Assembly (NCBI RefSeq): GCF_003382565.3
Contig: NZ_CP086253.1
Span: 992,001 to 1,056,000 of the forward strand
DNA from: Pectobacterium aquaticum
GTDB lineage: Bacteria; Pseudomonadota; Gammaproteobacteria; Enterobacterales; Enterobacteriaceae
Direction of reading: 5' to 3'
Length of the DNA stretch: 64,000 bases
The notes below the pieces were generated by a model. That model was not told the DNA's origin. It did not search any database and was given only the letters and a program-made list of their open reading frames with translations. Position numbers and translations under genes: made by a program. Shown here piece after piece: positions 46,451-55,193 of the stretch (its first letter is position 1; each line of letters begins with the position of its first letter).

Positions 46451-48055
46451 CTAGAAACCTGCCGCGCTGCCGTTGCTGCGTGGATCGAACGCCCCTTCCA
46501 GCATGCCGTTGGTGTGGCGTACGATGGCACCCGCGTGGCCGACCGTTTCACTAAAGCTGCTCAAGAGTTCGACGTCGTGACCGAGCTGACGCAGTGCATC
46601 CACGGTCGCGGGTTTAAAGCGATCTTCGATCTTCAGCGTATCGGAGACCTGTCCCCAGGTACGGCCCAACAGCCAGCGCGGGGCGGTAATCGCCTGTTGC
46701 AGCGGCAGCCCTTGCTGGACGTGACGGATAAAGATGGCTGCCTGCGTCTGCGGCTGTCCGTCGCCGCCCATCGAACCGTAGACCAGGGTTCGCCCGTCGG
46801 ACAGGCGTGCAGCGGCAGGGTTTAACGTATGAAACGGCTGCTTACCGGGTTCTAACGCCAGCAGGTGTGCCGGATCGAGGCTGAACGAGGCACCGCGGTT
46901 CTGCCAGAGCACGCCGGTTCCCGGCAAGACCACGCCGCTGCCAAACTCGTGGTAAATGCTTTGAATGAAAGACACACACAGGCCGCTGCTATCGCATACG
47001 CCCATCCAGACGGTGTCGCCGGGGCCTTTGCCTTCTCCCCACGGCGCGGCTTTGCGGGTATCGATTTGCCGAGCCAGCACGCCGAGCGCATCGTTTTCCA
47101 GCAACGCCTGCACGTCCTGCGTCATTTGCTTAGGATCGGTAATGAAGCGGTCGCGCAAACCAAACGCCAATTTGGTCGATTCGACAATGCGATGGATCGT
47201 CTGACTATCGTTCAGATCTTCCATGTCTAAATGATCGGTCAGGCCGAGAATGGCGAGCGACACCAGTCCCTGCGTCGGCGGCGCGAGGTTATAGATATCG
47301 CCTTTACTGTGCTTCAGCACCAGCGGTGTGGTTCGTTTGGCGCGGTAATTTGCCAGATCGTCCGCCGTTAGCGGCATACCGAGCTGCGCCATCTGTGCCG
47401 ACAGCCGGGCGGCGACGGAGCCACGATAAAAACTGTCCAGTCCTTCAATACTGAGCGTCGTCAGGGTATCGGCTAAATCCGGCTGCGTGAAACGGCTGCC
47501 CGCGCGCGGGATATTCCCCTGCGGCATAAATAGCTGGCTAAAGGCCGGAAAATCGCTCAGCTCGTGATAGCGCTGGGTGAGCGCATCCTCCTGAGATTGT
47601 GTGACGGGAATGCCGTCAGCCGCATAGCGGATCGCGTCAGATAGCAGACGAGCCAGCGGCATCGGCGTGCTGTCTATTTCTTGTGAATAGGCCAGTTCTT
47701 GTGAATAGGCCAGCGCTTCCTGCCAGCCGCCGACGGTGCCTGCGACCGTCAGCGCCGCTTTGGGGCCACGGTGTGGAATGCGACTTTCACCTTGATACCA
47801 CTCACGGCAGGCCAGCGACCCCGCTGCCCCGCTGGCATCAATAGCAACGGGTTCGCCGTGTGGGGGCACAATCAGCCAGAAGCCGTCGCCGCCGATCCCG
47901 TTCATATGCGGGTACACCACGGCAATCGTTGCCGCCGCCGCGACCATGGCTTCAATGGCGTTTCCACCTTCACGCAGAACGGCCAACGCGCTGGCACTGG
48001 CTAAATGATGAGGTGCTACCGCCATACCCAGCGGGGCGGTGTTGCTTTGCATCAT
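46451..48055 (-). CDS. hpxW: Gamma-glutamyltransferase-family oxamate amidohydrolase HpxW
   Basis: N-terminal nucleophile hydrolase of the GGT fold; in Klebsiella HpxW is assigned as oxamate amidohydrolase. 534 aa. Family marks: GMAVAPHHLASASALAVLRE, VYPHMNGIGGDGFWL, APPTQGLVSL, and the probable autoprocessing Thr in GDTVWMGV (about residue 348), with GSMGGDGQPQTQ forming the oxyanion region. No signal peptide is seen, unlike periplasmic GGT. An exact 18-bp tandem duplication adds a second LAYSQE around residues 115-126. First gene of hpxWXYZ. Confidence 0.85.
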   Translation of the reverse strand: MMQSNTAPLGMAVAPHHLASASALAVLREGGNAIEAMVAAAATIAVVYPHMNGIGGDGFWLIVPPHGEPVAIDASGAAGSLACREWYQGESRIPHRGPKAALTVAGTVGGWQEALAYSQELAYSQEIDSTPMPLARLLSDAIRYAADGIPVTQSQEDALTQRYHELSDFPAFSQLFMPQGNIPRAGSRFTQPDLADTLTTLSIEGLDSFYRGSVAARLSAQMAQLGMPLTADDLANYRAKRTTPLVLKHSKGDIYNLAPPTQGLVSLAILGLTDHLDMEDLNDSQTIHRIVESTKLAFGLRDRFITDPKQMTQDVQALLENDALGVLARQIDTRKAAPWGEGKGPGDTVWMGVCDSSGLCVSFIQSIYHEFGSGVVLPGTGVLWQNRGASFSLDPAHLLALEPGKQPFHTLNPAAARLSDGRTLVYGSMGGDGQPQTQAAIFIRHVQQGLPLQQAITAPRWLLGRTWGQVSDTLKIEDRFKPATVDALRQLGHDVELLSSFSETVGHAGAIVRHTNGMLEGAFDPRSNGSAAGF

Positions 48056-48249
48056 CTCAGGATTCCTTGTTTAAATATTATGTAGGGTAAGAGTTATTAA
48101 CCTTAGCTATAAGCAAACGGCGTTCCAGTTTTTCGGTGCGGTAGAAAGTCCGTATGCGGTGCCGGAAGGGGTATCTATATCATCCTGACAATCCTGTGCT
48201 ATGTTCTGCGACATGAAACAAACGTTACAGCAAGCGCAATGGATGAGAG

Positions 48250-49092
48250 ATGATGATGCAAATAGATGAACGATTACGGGATCGCTACGGCGAACTCTCA
48301 CCGCAGGAACAGCGCGTCGCGGATTTCATCTTCGATCACTTTGACGATCTGATTAGCTACAACAGCGCCGAGCTGGCGCGGCTGAGCGGCGTCTCCAAAG
48401 CGACCGTCAGCCGATTGTTCAAACGGCTGGGCTACCCCAGCTACCGTGACATGCGCGATGAACTCAGAACGCTGCGCCAAAGCGGGATGCCGCTGGCGGA
48501 TAACCGGGATGCCGTGCAGGGGAATACGCTGTTGGCGCGGCATTACAAGCAGGAAATGGCGAACCTGACGCAGTGGATAAACCAGATTGACCCCGTGCAA
48601 TTTGGCGCGGTGATTCAGGCGCTGATGCAGGCGCAGCGCCTGTGTCTGATTGGGCTGCGCAATAGCTATCCGGTGGCGCTGCACCTGCGCCAACAGTTGC
48701 TCCAGATTCGCCAACAGGTCACGCTGCTGACGCAGCCGGGGCAGACGTTATCCGAAGAGCTGGTGGATCTTACCGCACAGGATGCCGTGATTGTGGTGGC
48801 GTTTCGCCGCCGCCCGCGTCTGATCCAGCCGCTGTTGGCACAGTTGCAAAAGCGCGGTGTGCCTGTGCTGCTGCTGTGCGAACCACAGGCCAGTACGCTA
48901 ATGTCGCTGGCAACCTGGTCGCTGTGCGTCCCGCTGGACAGCGTCTCGGCGTTTGACAGCTATTCGTCCGCGATGAGTTTAGTGAACGTGATCAGCAATG
49001 CATTGCTGCATGAAATGCTGCGTGACGGACGCCAACGTATCCACCAGATCGTGGATCTTTATGGTGAACTGGATGAGCTTGAGCAACGCTAA
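48250..49092 (+). CDS. hpxU: RpiR-family transcriptional regulator (HpxU-like)
   Basis: 280 aa. N-terminal HTH_6 domain (about 5-80) with LSPQEQRVADFIFDHFDDLI and the recognition region LSGVSKATVSRLFKRLGYPS; C-terminal SIS sugar-isomerase-like ligand domain (about 125-255). It sits between the divergent hpxWXYZ operon and the ABC-hpxJK operon, so it probably controls one or both. In Klebsiella pneumoniae an RpiR-type repressor, HpxU, controls allantoate genes; equivalence is inferred from position and family. Candidate operator repeats lie upstream of the ABC operon. Confidence 0.8.
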   Translation: MMMQIDERLRDRYGELSPQEQRVADFIFDHFDDLISYNSAELARLSGVSKATVSRLFKRLGYPSYRDMRDELRTLRQSGMPLADNRDAVQGNTLLARHYKQEMANLTQWINQIDPVQFGAVIQALMQAQRLCLIGLRNSYPVALHLRQQLLQIRQQVTLLTQPGQTLSEELVDLTAQDAVIVVAFRRRPRLIQPLLAQLQKRGVPVLLLCEPQASTLMSLATWSLCVPLDSVSAFDSYSSAMSLVNVISNALLHEMLRDGRQRIHQIVDLYGELDELEQR

Positions 49093-49699
49093 TGGTGCGT
49101 TGGGATGGTGCTAATGCACCAATTCAGTGCAGTATAGTTGATGTTTGGTGCTATTCTGATGCCCTTATGTGTCATGCCGTCATGTGGATCTGTCATATAG
49201 TCATGCAGATCGTTTCGGGCGTGATAGCACCGGATTATTTTTGTGACGCAGCGCCACGCCCGACATAGGGCAGCTCAAACGCCGCTTGCCCTATGAACCC
49301 AGGCTTTTTGCGAGGAATCACGCCGCTTCGCGGTACCTTCGGCGTTTATGCCCGCAACCCGGACCGTCAGCGACGCGCTCCCGACGCGGCGCTGACTTTC
49401 GCGGCGTCCATGCCGCTCATCCGGCGGTCATGCTCACCTCAGCGTAATTCTTGACGCGAATAAAGCATGAAAACCATAAGGTTCAGCCCTGAGTATTACG
49501 CACGAAATTTTTCACAAATATTTCATATCCATAGCTATGCCTTGTTTTAGCAAAATCATTTGACCTTCTACGCTGTTCCTCATCGCCAAGAGTACCCATG
49601 CGATCTGGCATGCTCCTTGCTTAATTCCTGCAACGATGGTTTCAATTTTTGTTTTTAAAGAATCTTTCGTTTCAATTATACTAACCGGGGGCAGAGACG
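49093..49699 (+). promoter_or_regulatory. Intergenic region between the RpiR regulator and the ABC-hpxJK operon
   Basis: 607 bp. It contains structured repeat copy A (49256-49440) and the operon promoter. Close to the operon GTTTCAATT occurs twice (49639-49647 and 49669-49677), 30 bp apart, possibly the regulator's site, and TATACT at 49677-49682 is a likely -10. No coding gene is seen. Confidence 0.5.
49256..49440. repeat. Structured intergenic repeat, copy A
   Basis: About 185 bp, similar to copy B at 59235-59492. It shares ACGCCCGAC, GAACCC.GGCTTTT.GCGAG, GCCGCT..CGCGGT, GGACCG.CAG.GACGCG and GACGCGGC.CTG.CTTTCG. Stem 1 ATAGGGC/GCCCTAT (49265-49271 with 49288-49294) and stem 2 GCCGC/GCGGT are folded regions. 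It is not ERIC or REP as I know them. Confidence 0.7.
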
Positions 49700-50506
49700 A
49701 TGTTGATCAATAAACTGGGCATCAAAAAAGGGTTACTGGCGGTGATGGGCGCGGCAATGTTACTGGTTCAGGCCGGTAGTGCGATGGCCGATCAGTTGCA
49801 GGATATCGAGAAGCGCGGCGTGCTGCGTGTCGCTGTCCCGCAGGATTTCCCGCCGTTTGGATCGGTGGGGACGGATCTGCAACCGCAGGGGTATGACATC
49901 GATATCGCTCGCTATCTGGCGAAAGAGATGAAACTAAAGTTGCAGTTGGTTCCGGTAACCAGTGCTAACCGCGTACCGTATCTGCAAACCAACAAAGTTG
50001 ACCTGGTGATCTCCAGTCTGGGCAAAAACGCCGAGCGTGAAAAGGTGATCGATTTCAGCCGCGCCTATGCGCCGTTTTTCCTCGGCGTATTTGGGCCGAA
50101 AGACAGCACGCTGACATCGTCTGAAGCGCTGGAAGGCAAGAGCATTGGCGTCACGCGCGGTGCGGTAGAAGACATGGTGCTGACGGATATCGCACCGAAG
50201 GCCGCACAGATTAAGCGCTACGAAGATAACAACACCACGCTGTCGGCGTACCTGTCCGGGCAGGTGGAATATGTTGCAACGGGTAACCTGGTTGTAGCCG
50301 CTATCGCCGAGCAGAATCCGACGAAAGCACCGGTAGCGAAGTTTATGCTGAAAGATTCGCCGTGCTACATCGGGCTGAAAAAAGATGAGCCCGCGCTGAA
50401 AGCGAAAGTCGATGCGTTGATTGAGCAGGCACTGAAAGACAACACGCTCAATACCCTGTCGGAAAAATGGCTGAAAGCGCCGCTGCCGGCCAGCATTAAG
50501 GCTTAA
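49700..50506 (+). CDS. ABC transporter binding protein of the allantoate/ureide locus
   Basis: 268-aa family-3 solute-binding protein with a signal peptide (cleavage near AMA|DQ, about residue 30). Mature segments: LQDIEKRGVLRVAVPQDFPP, FGSVGTDLQPQGYDIDIARY, then VDLVISSLGKNAEREKVIDF with its Arg/Glu ligand region. First gene of a six-gene operon matching the Klebsiella hpxF-K layout, so the substrate is probably a purine-derived ureide, though the family mostly binds amino acids. Confidence 0.85.
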   Translation: MLINKLGIKKGLLAVMGAAMLLVQAGSAMADQLQDIEKRGVLRVAVPQDFPPFGSVGTDLQPQGYDIDIARYLAKEMKLKLQLVPVTSANRVPYLQTNKVDLVISSLGKNAEREKVIDFSRAYAPFFLGVFGPKDSTLTSSEALEGKSIGVTRGAVEDMVLTDIAPKAAQIKRYEDNNTTLSAYLSGQVEYVATGNLVVAAIAEQNPTKAPVAKFMLKDSPCYIGLKKDEPALKAKVDALIEQALKDNTLNTLSEKWLKAPLPASIKA

Positions 50507-50518
50507 CGGGATCACGCC

Positions 50519-51184
50519 ATGACCTATCAGCTTAATTTTTCCGCGCTATTTCCGTTCTGGCCTGAGTTGCTGGAGGGGTTGTGGGTCACCATTGAGCTGA
50601 CGGTCATGGCAACCCTCGGCGGCATTGCTATCGGCATCTTCGGTGCGGCCTTCCGCAGTGGCAAGCCCACCTTGCTGAGTCGGCTATGGGGTGTCTACGT
50701 CGAGTTGATCCGCAATACGCCGTTTGTGGTTCAGCTGTTCTTCATCGTCTTCGGCTTGCCGAGTCTGGGCTTGAAGCTCACCGCCGGACAGGCCGCGCTG
50801 TTGGCGATGCTGATTAATCTGGGGGCGTACAGCACCGAGATTATCCGCGCGGGGATTCAGGTGACGCCGAAAGGCCAGTGGGAAGCCGCTCGCGTGCTGG
50901 GGCTGACGCGGATGCAGACCTTCCTGCGTGTGATTCTACCGCCCGCGCTCCAGCGGATTTATCCGGCGCTGGTTAGCCAATGCATCATCGTCATGCTGGG
51001 ATCGTCAGTGGTGTCGCAGGTGTCTTACGAAGAACTGACTTTTGCTGCCAACCTGATTCAGTCTCGTACGTTTTTGAGCTTTGAAGTGTATCTGGCAACC
51101 ACGCTGTGTTACCTGATGCTGTCTGTTCTGATGCGACAACTCTTACTGCTGGCGGGTCGGCGCTTTCTGGGGAATCAGTCATGA
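50519..51184 (+). CDS. ABC transporter permease 1 of the ureide locus
   Basis: 221 aa, HisMQ-family permease. YVELIRNTPFVVQLFFIVFG and the EAA loop KGQWEAARVLGLTRMQTFLR are visible, with about five membrane segments. It follows the binding protein by 12 nt and its end overlaps the next permease start (ATGA region at 51181-51184). Confidence 0.88.
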   Translation: MTYQLNFSALFPFWPELLEGLWVTIELTVMATLGGIAIGIFGAAFRSGKPTLLSRLWGVYVELIRNTPFVVQLFFIVFGLPSLGLKLTAGQAALLAMLINLGAYSTEIIRAGIQVTPKGQWEAARVLGLTRMQTFLRVILPPALQRIYPALVSQCIIVMLGSSVVSQVSYEELTFAANLIQSRTFLSFEVYLATTLCYLMLSVLMRQLLLLAGRRFLGNQS

Positions 51185-51837
51185 TGACATTTACCGACTG
51201 GGATATTGTGCGCAACCTGCTGCTGGCGGCACGTTGGACGCTACTGCTGTCGCTGACGGCTTTCATTGGCGGCGCGATAGTGACCTTTCCGCTGATGCTG
51301 CTGCGGCTGACTAAACGCAAATGGCCGACGCGCCTTGTCCACCTGTATTCCGAGCTGTTTCAGGGGACGCCGCTGCTGATGCAGCTGTTTCTCGCCTTTT
51401 TCGGGTTGGCGCTGTTCGGCATCGATGTGAGCCCGTGGACGGCGGCGGCACTGGCGCTGACGCTCTTTACCAGCGCCTTTCTGGTAGATATCTGGTGTGG
51501 CAGCGTGGAAGCCTTGCCAAAAGGGCAGTGGGAAGCATCGCGCTGTCTCGGACTGGATTTCGGCCAGACGCTCTATCGGGTGATTGCGCCGCAGGCGATG
51601 CGTATCGCCATCGCGCCTACCGTGGGGTTTTCCGTGCAGGTGATTAAAGGTACCGCGCTGGCATCAATCATCGGATTTATCGAACTGACCAAGGCGGGAA
51701 CCATGTTGAATAACGTGACCTATCAGCCGTTTAAAGTGTTCGGATTGGTGGCGCTGGGCTATTTCCTGATGTGCTATCCGCTCTCTTACTACAGCCGCTA
51801 TCTGGAGAAGAAATTCAATGCCGCTCATCACCATTAA
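51181..51837 (+). CDS. ABC transporter permease 2 of the ureide locus
   Basis: 218 aa starting MMTFTDWDIVRNLLLAARWT; the ATG at 51181 overlaps the end of permease 1. Second HisMQ-type subunit, with YSELFQGTPLLMQLFLAFFG and the EAA loop KGQWEASRCLGLDFGQTLYR. The pair presumably forms a heterodimer. The 3' end overlaps the ATPase gene by 20 nt. Confidence 0.88.
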   Translation: MMTFTDWDIVRNLLLAARWTLLLSLTAFIGGAIVTFPLMLLRLTKRKWPTRLVHLYSELFQGTPLLMQLFLAFFGLALFGIDVSPWTAAALALTLFTSAFLVDIWCGSVEALPKGQWEASRCLGLDFGQTLYRVIAPQAMRIAIAPTVGFSVQVIKGTALASIIGFIELTKAGTMLNNVTYQPFKVFGLVALGYFLMCYPLSYYSRYLEKKFNAAHHH

Positions 51838-52561
51838 TCAGGTTCAAAAATATTACGGCCAGAACCATGTCCTGAAAGGCGTGGATTTGGATATCGAAAT
51901 GGGCGAAGTCATTTCGATCATCGGGCGCAGCGGCTCCGGTAAGAGCACGCTATTGCGCTGCATGAACGGTTTGGAAGGCTATCAGGACGGCAGCATCAAG
52001 CTGGGTGGGATGACCGTTACCGACAGGGATTCGCAGGCGCGGGAAATCAGCCGCTCGGTCGGGATGGTGTTCCAGAACTTCAATCTGTTTCCGCACATGA
52101 CGGCGCTGGAAAACGTGATGCTGGCACCGCGCCGCGTGCTGGGCAAAAGCGCAGCGGAGTGCCGTGAGCTGGGTGAACAGATGCTCAATAAGGTCGGGCT
52201 GGGTGAACGCCTTCACTACTATCCCGCCAATCTGTCGGGTGGTCAGCAGCAGCGCGTCGCGATTGCCCGCGCGCTGGCGATGAGCCCAAAAGTCCTGCTG
52301 TGCGACGAAATTACTTCGGCACTCGATCCTGAATTAGTCGGCGAAGTGCTGAAAGTGCTGGAACAGCTGGCTGCCGAAGGCATGACGCTGATTCTGGTGA
52401 CGCATGAAATGAATTTTGCCCGTGAAGTGGGCGACCGCGTGGTGTTTATGCATCAGGGCACGGTCTGGGAGCAGGGCGACAGCAAAACACTGTTCGCCAA
52501 CCCGCAGACCCGCGAACTGAAACAGTTCATCGCCTCCGTCCGGGGACTATCGGAAGCGTAA
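51818..52561 (+). CDS. ABC transporter ATPase of the ureide locus
   Basis: 247-aa GlnQ-class ATPase: Walker A GRSGSGKST (about 36-44), VGMVFQNFNLFPHMTALENV Q-loop region, signature LSGGQQQRVAIARAL, Walker B with LLCDEITSALDPE (Ile replaces the usual Pro/Ala). It is the fourth gene of the operon. The 93-nt gap before hpxJ contains no clear terminator. Confidence 0.9.
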   Translation: MPLITINQVQKYYGQNHVLKGVDLDIEMGEVISIIGRSGSGKSTLLRCMNGLEGYQDGSIKLGGMTVTDRDSQAREISRSVGMVFQNFNLFPHMTALENVMLAPRRVLGKSAAECRELGEQMLNKVGLGERLHYYPANLSGGQQQRVAIARALAMSPKVLLCDEITSALDPELVGEVLKVLEQLAAEGMTLILVTHEMNFAREVGDRVVFMHQGTVWEQGDSKTLFANPQTRELKQFIASVRGLSEA

Positions 52562-52654
52562 GGCTTCCCTCTTTTGAGCTAATCACGCACGGAAACGCGC
52601 ATCAAATCATTCGATTAGCAGACCAGTAACGTAAAGAATCTGGAGCACATAACC

Positions 52655-53899
52655 ATGAACAGCGAACTGTACGCGCAAATCAATCCCCCTCATCGCCTGC
52701 TGATGGGGCCGGGGCCGATCAATGCCGATCCGCGCGTATTACGGGCAATGGCCAGCCAGTTGGTGGGGCAATATGATCCCGCGATGACCAACTACATGAA
52801 TCAGGTCATGGAGCTCTACCGTCAGCTTTTCCGTACGGAAAACCGCTGGACGATGCTGGTAGATGGCACCTCGCGAGCGGGGATCGAAGCGATTCTGCTG
52901 TCGGCGATCCGCCCCGGTGACAAGGTGCTGGTGCCGGTATTTGGCCGTTTTGGTCATCTGCTGTGCGAGATTGCCCGCCGCTGTCGTGCTGACGTTCATA
53001 CCATCGAAGTGCCGTGGGGCGAGGTGTTTTCACCAGACCAGATCGAAGACGCGATCAAAACGGTACGCCCGCGTTTGCTGCTGACGGTGCAGGGCGATAC
53101 ATCGACTACCATGCTGCAACCGCTAGAGGAACTGGGTGAGATTTGCCGCCGCTACGGCGTACTGTTCTATACCGATGCTACCGCCTCTTTTGGCGGTAAC
53201 CCGCTGGAAACGGATAAATGGGGACTGGATGCGGTTTCCGCAGGGTTGCAGAAATGCCTCGGCGGGCCGTCCGGCAGTTCACCGATCACGCTTAGTCCGC
53301 AGATGGAAGCGGTGATCCGCCGGCGTAAATGCGTCGAACAGGGGATCAGAACGGACGCGCATCAGGACGGCGACGACGAGATGATCTATTCCAACTATTT
53401 CGATCTGGGCATGGTGATGGATTACTGGGGGCCGGAGCGCCTGAACCACCATACCGAGGCGACGAGCATGCTGTTCGCCGCACGCGAATGTGCCCGAACG
53501 ATCCTCGAAGAAGGGCTGGATCGCAGTATTGCTCGCCATGCGCTGCACGGTAGTGCACTGGTGGCGGGGATTCAGGGAATGGGGCTGGACACCTTTGGTT
53601 CGCTGACCCACAAAATGAATAACGTGCTGGGCGTGGTGATTCCTGACGGCGTTCACGGCGAGCAGGTGCGTAAGCTGCTGCTGGAAGATTTTGCCATCGA
53701 GATCGGCACCTCGTTTGGCCCGCTTCAGGGCAAGATATGGCGCATCGGTACGATGGGCTACAACGCGCGTAAAGACTGCGTGATGCAAACGCTGACGGCG
53801 CTGGAGGCGGTGCTGAATCGACTTGGCTTCCGTACCGTGCAGGGTGAAGCCTTGCAGGCCGCCTGGAATTGCTACGCGGCGGATGAGGGACGTGCATGA
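52655..53899 (+). CDS. hpxJ: Ureidoglycine--glyoxylate-type aminotransferase
   Basis: Class V PLP aminotransferase, 414 aa. The start LLMGPGPINADPRVLRAMAS is typical of alanine-glyoxylate and PucG-type enzymes. The cofactor Asp is in LFYTDATASFGGN (near 175) and the PLP Lys in SAGLQKCLGGPSGSSPI (near 199). PucG transfers the amino group of (S)-ureidoglycine to glyoxylate, giving glycine. The adjacent allantoate amidohydrolase makes ureidoglycine, which strongly supports this role over serine-pyruvate transamination. It is coupled to hpxK by an ATGA overlap. Confidence 0.85.
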   Translation: MNSELYAQINPPHRLLMGPGPINADPRVLRAMASQLVGQYDPAMTNYMNQVMELYRQLFRTENRWTMLVDGTSRAGIEAILLSAIRPGDKVLVPVFGRFGHLLCEIARRCRADVHTIEVPWGEVFSPDQIEDAIKTVRPRLLLTVQGDTSTTMLQPLEELGEICRRYGVLFYTDATASFGGNPLETDKWGLDAVSAGLQKCLGGPSGSSPITLSPQMEAVIRRRKCVEQGIRTDAHQDGDDEMIYSNYFDLGMVMDYWGPERLNHHTEATSMLFAARECARTILEEGLDRSIARHALHGSALVAGIQGMGLDTFGSLTHKMNNVLGVVIPDGVHGEQVRKLLLEDFAIEIGTSFGPLQGKIWRIGTMGYNARKDCVMQTLTALEAVLNRLGFRTVQGEALQAAWNCYAADEGRA

Positions 53900-55158
53900 G
53901 TGAAATGTTGATGTTGCCCGCTGCCGCACAGGCCGCCGCTGAGCAGATTATGTTGCGCTGCGATGCGCTGGCTGAAATTAGCGAAACGCCCGGCCAGCTG
54001 ACCCGCGTTTATCTGTCGCTGGAACACCTGCGTGCCAATGCGCAGGTGGGGGAATGGATGCGCGAAGCGGGCATGAACGTCTGGCAGGATAGCGTTGGCA
54101 ACATTTGTGGTCGCTATGAAGGATTAACACCGGATGCGCCAGCGCTGCTGCTCGGTTCGCATCTGGATACGGTGCGCAATGCTGGACGGTATGACGGCAT
54201 GCTGGGCGTATTGACGGCGATTGAAGTCGTGCGTGCCTTCCATCAGCAGGGGACGCGTTTGCCCGTGGCGCTGGAAATCATCGGCTTCGGCGATGAGGAA
54301 GGTACGCGTTTTGGCATTACGCTGCTGGGCAGTCGAGGGCTAACGGGTACCTGGCCGGAGAACTGGCTGGATTGTCAGGATGCAGAAGGCACCAGCGTGG
54401 CGCAGGCGTTGACCATTGCGGGGCTGGATCCGCTTGAGGTGGCGCTGGCGGCACGTCCGGTCAGTGATATCACCGCCTATCTGGAGTTGCACATCGAACA
54501 AGGGCCGTGTCTGGAACAGCAGGATCTGGCGCTGGGCGTGGTCACCGCGATTAACGGGGCGCGGCGGCTCAACTGCACGTTCCTCGGTCTGGCGGGGCAT
54601 GCGGGCACGGTACCGATGACGCAGCGGCAGGATGCGCTGGCGGCGGCGGCTGACTGGATGGCGCAGGCAGAACGGGTAACGCGAGAAAGCGATCCTCATC
54701 TGGTCGCTACGTTTGGTACGTTGCAGTGTTTACCGGGCGCGGCGAACGTCATCCCCGGCGAGGTGAAAATGACGCTGGATATTCGCGGGCCGGAGGATGC
54801 GCCGCTGGATGCGTTGCTGGAAAGACTCCTGACGCTGGGACAGGCTATCGCGCACCAGCGCGGCTGCCAGTTCAGCGCCGAAGAGTATTATCGTATTGCG
54901 GCAACCCGCTGCGATCCCGCGTTGCAGTCGGTATTAAATGAGGCGGTGACGCAGGTACAGGGGAAAACGCTGATGCTGCCAAGCGGTGCGGGGCACGACG
55001 CCATCGCCATCGCCGAACGCTGGCCAGTAGCGATGTTGTTTGTCCGCTGTCGCGGTGGTATCAGCCACCATCCTGATGAATCTGTTACCACGGCAGATGT
55101 GGCGCTGGCGCTACAGGCGTTCTATCAGGCGGTGTTCTACCACGCCTCTGCACAGTAA
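53896..55158 (+). CDS. hpxK: Allantoate amidohydrolase
   Basis: M20/AllC-family metalloenzyme, 420 aa, hydrolysing allantoate to ureidoglycine, ammonia and CO2. Metal ligands lie in LGSHLDTVRNAGRYDGMLGV (His and Asp), GFGDEEGTRFG (Glu-Glu), YLELHIEQGP (His) and the late GGISHHPDESV (His). The dimerisation segment INGARRLNCTFLGLAGHAGT is typical. N-carbamoyl-amino-acid hydrolases are close relatives, so substrate is set mainly by the neighbouring hpxJ. No allantoinase or urate gene is in this window. Confidence 0.87.
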   Translation: MSEMLMLPAAAQAAAEQIMLRCDALAEISETPGQLTRVYLSLEHLRANAQVGEWMREAGMNVWQDSVGNICGRYEGLTPDAPALLLGSHLDTVRNAGRYDGMLGVLTAIEVVRAFHQQGTRLPVALEIIGFGDEEGTRFGITLLGSRGLTGTWPENWLDCQDAEGTSVAQALTIAGLDPLEVALAARPVSDITAYLELHIEQGPCLEQQDLALGVVTAINGARRLNCTFLGLAGHAGTVPMTQRQDALAAAADWMAQAERVTRESDPHLVATFGTLQCLPGAANVIPGEVKMTLDIRGPEDAPLDALLERLLTLGQAIAHQRGCQFSAEEYYRIAATRCDPALQSVLNEAVTQVQGKTLMLPSGAGHDAIAIAERWPVAMLFVRCRGGISHHPDESVTTADVALALQAFYQAVFYHASAQ

Positions 55159-55193
55159 CGACAGCTACATCTATTACAGCTACAGCACAACCA

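Noticed and set aside
53279..53929. 216-codon minus-strand ORF inside hpxJ
   Set aside because: Shadow of a GC-rich coding gene; no family resemblance, and hpxJ is clear on the other strand.
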